The position numbers and the translations under genes were made by a program. This document shows, piece after piece, positions 63,278 through 64,000 of a DNA stretch of 64,000 bases. Positions within the stretch are counted from its first letter, which is position 1, and the number at the start of each line of letters is the position of its first letter. The stretch is from JAWSVE01 sp050789445 (lineage in GTDB: Bacteria; Pseudomonadota; Gammaproteobacteria; Pseudomonadales; Cellvibrionaceae). Where the stretch lies: the NCBI GenBank assembly GCA_050789445.1, contig JAILXR010000001.1:2790001-2854000 (forward strand). Reading direction: 5' to 3'. The notes under the pieces were generated by a model. It ran no database searches, was not told the origin of the DNA, and was given only the letters and a program-made list of their open reading frames with translations.

Positions 63278-64000
63278 GTGTCTAGTACACAATCAAAAAA
63301 AATGTCCATTCAAGCTGTCGTTCAACTTGTTCGAGGCCCAGTGACGAATGAAGAAAATTCAATTGTTGATCAGGATATAAATCTTGAAAATATTAATAAC
63401 ATTGGTGATTTAGGCACTTTAGATCAGCCTGCTGTAGAAAGTGGGTCGTCTGAGTCAGTGTATCAATGGCGGTTGTGCGATGAGGATGGTCATTGGAGCA
63501 GTGAGAAACAAATCGGTTCTGTTCAAGAATTTAGAGGTTCGTTCACAGCTAACGCGACTGATATTCAAGTTTGTTTGCTGTTATCAGGAACAGAAGTTAT
63601 TACACAGCCGGTTCCTATTAATATTAAAGAACGTCGCCATTTACAAAAATTGGTTCCGTTTGAATTGGAAGATAATCTAACAGACGAAATTGATGACTTA
63701 CATTTTGCGTTAGCGAGCCCAACAGAAAATGAAGTGGTCACTGCCTATGTGAATAATGAATGGTTCTCTTTTCAGATAGAAGAGTTAGAAAATTCTGGGT
63801 TCGAAATTGCTCACTGTTTTTCTGAACCGCTCATGCTACCAAGAGAAAATAATGCTTGGACATTACGCTTGGATGATCAGCTGCATATTCATTATGGCAA
63901 TGGATTAGGTTTTACAGTTGAGCAATCACTGGCGCAGGTTGTTCTCGCTAGTTTAGTACAGTCAGCTAAGCCTCCCGAAAAATTACTATTACTTGCCGAA
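63278..64000 (+). CDS. gspL: type II secretion protein GspL (partial, N-terminal part)
   Basis: A GTG at 63278 with GAGG six bases upstream opens a frame that runs off the window after 241 codons. It has the actin-like cytoplasmic domain of GspL: KERRHLQKLVPFELEDNLTD, DEIDDLHFALASPTENEVVTAYV, and WTLRLDDQLHIHYGNGLGFTVE. GspL recruits GspE to the membrane. The first strand (IQAVVQLVRG) is separated from YQWRLCDEDGHW by about 45 acidic residues, longer than the usual short loop. gspM and others probably follow outside. Confidence 0.9.
   Translation, partial: MSSTQSKKMSIQAVVQLVRGPVTNEENSIVDQDINLENINNIGDLGTLDQPAVESGSSESVYQWRLCDEDGHWSSEKQIGSVQEFRGSFTANATDIQVCLLLSGTEVITQPVPINIKERRHLQKLVPFELEDNLTDEIDDLHFALASPTENEVVTAYVNNEWFSFQIEELENSGFEIAHCFSEPLMLPRENNAWTLRLDDQLHIHYGNGLGFTVEQSLAQVVLASLVQSAKPPEKLLLLAE

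Noticed and set aside
1..64000. CRISPR arrays, tRNA, rRNA, prophage or intact transposase genes
   Set aside because: No regularly spaced repeats, no cloverleaf with CCA end, no rRNA-like stretch, and no DDE, tyrosine or serine recombinase frame was found by reading; this is not a computed search.

Overview
The window looks like a piece of chromosome from a marine-type gammaproteobacterium of the Pseudomonas/Cellvibrionales kind. Base composition is moderately AT-rich by eye. Gene order follows the Pseudomonas blocks oxyR-recG, ridA-spoT-rpoZ-gmk-yicC / rph-crc / pyrE-slmA-argB-algC-coaBC, radC-rpmB-rpmG-mutM-coaD, rsmD / ftsY-ftsE-ftsX-rpoH, and yheS / TIGR02444 / algP-rsd(algQ)-dsbB-gshA. 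A Crc homologue lacking the exonuclease residues, an AlgC with an N-terminal membrane domain, and AlgP- and AlgQ-like proteins all point the same way. No rRNA, tRNA, CRISPR array, intact insertion sequence or prophage was seen.

Layout. 0-19 kb: housekeeping genes mostly on the minus strand (DNA repair, peroxide sensing, stringent response, nucleotide and coenzyme A synthesis, arginine synthesis, sugar phosphate mutase), with rph, pyrE and two others on plus. 19-29 kb: radC, ribosomal proteins L28 and L33, mutM, coaD, rsmD, the ftsY-ftsE-ftsX-rpoH cell division/heat shock run, a DUF423 membrane protein and trmB. 29-42 kb: the accessory part. It holds a DUF3291 gene overlapping a Shedu-like (DUF4263) nuclease candidate, diverged short repeats, small stress-type membrane proteins, a dicarboxylate/amino-acid symporter, an RsgA paralogue, a UPF0316 protein, a large beta-propeller lipoprotein, a CDP-alcohol phosphotransferase with a cytidylyltransferase, a one-domain asparaginase, and two unusual SAM-dependent enzymes. 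42-53 kb: conserved again (ABC-F ATPase, histone-H1-like AlgP, FKBP isomerase, WD40 lipoprotein, Rsd/AlgQ, DsbB, FliL-like protein, GshA). 53.8-64 kb: a type II secretion operon gspC-D-E-F-G-H-I-J-K-L, cut by the window end inside gspL.

How parts work together: SpoT, RpoZ and Rsd tune RNA polymerase and ppGpp; OxyR, RpoH, DsbB, GshA and FKBP deal with oxidative and protein stress; the gsp operon builds a complete secretion machine for folded periplasmic proteins. The most interesting places for new biology are the Shedu-like gene with its overlapping DUF3291 partner, the CDP-alcohol/cytidylyl pair with altered motif spacing, and the odd motif changes in SpoT, GspE and GspL. Several start codons were revised (GTG for algC and the gene at 21864, TTG for gspD and gspH, internal ATG for rph, rpoH, DUF423, argB and others), using ribosome binding sites and family length.
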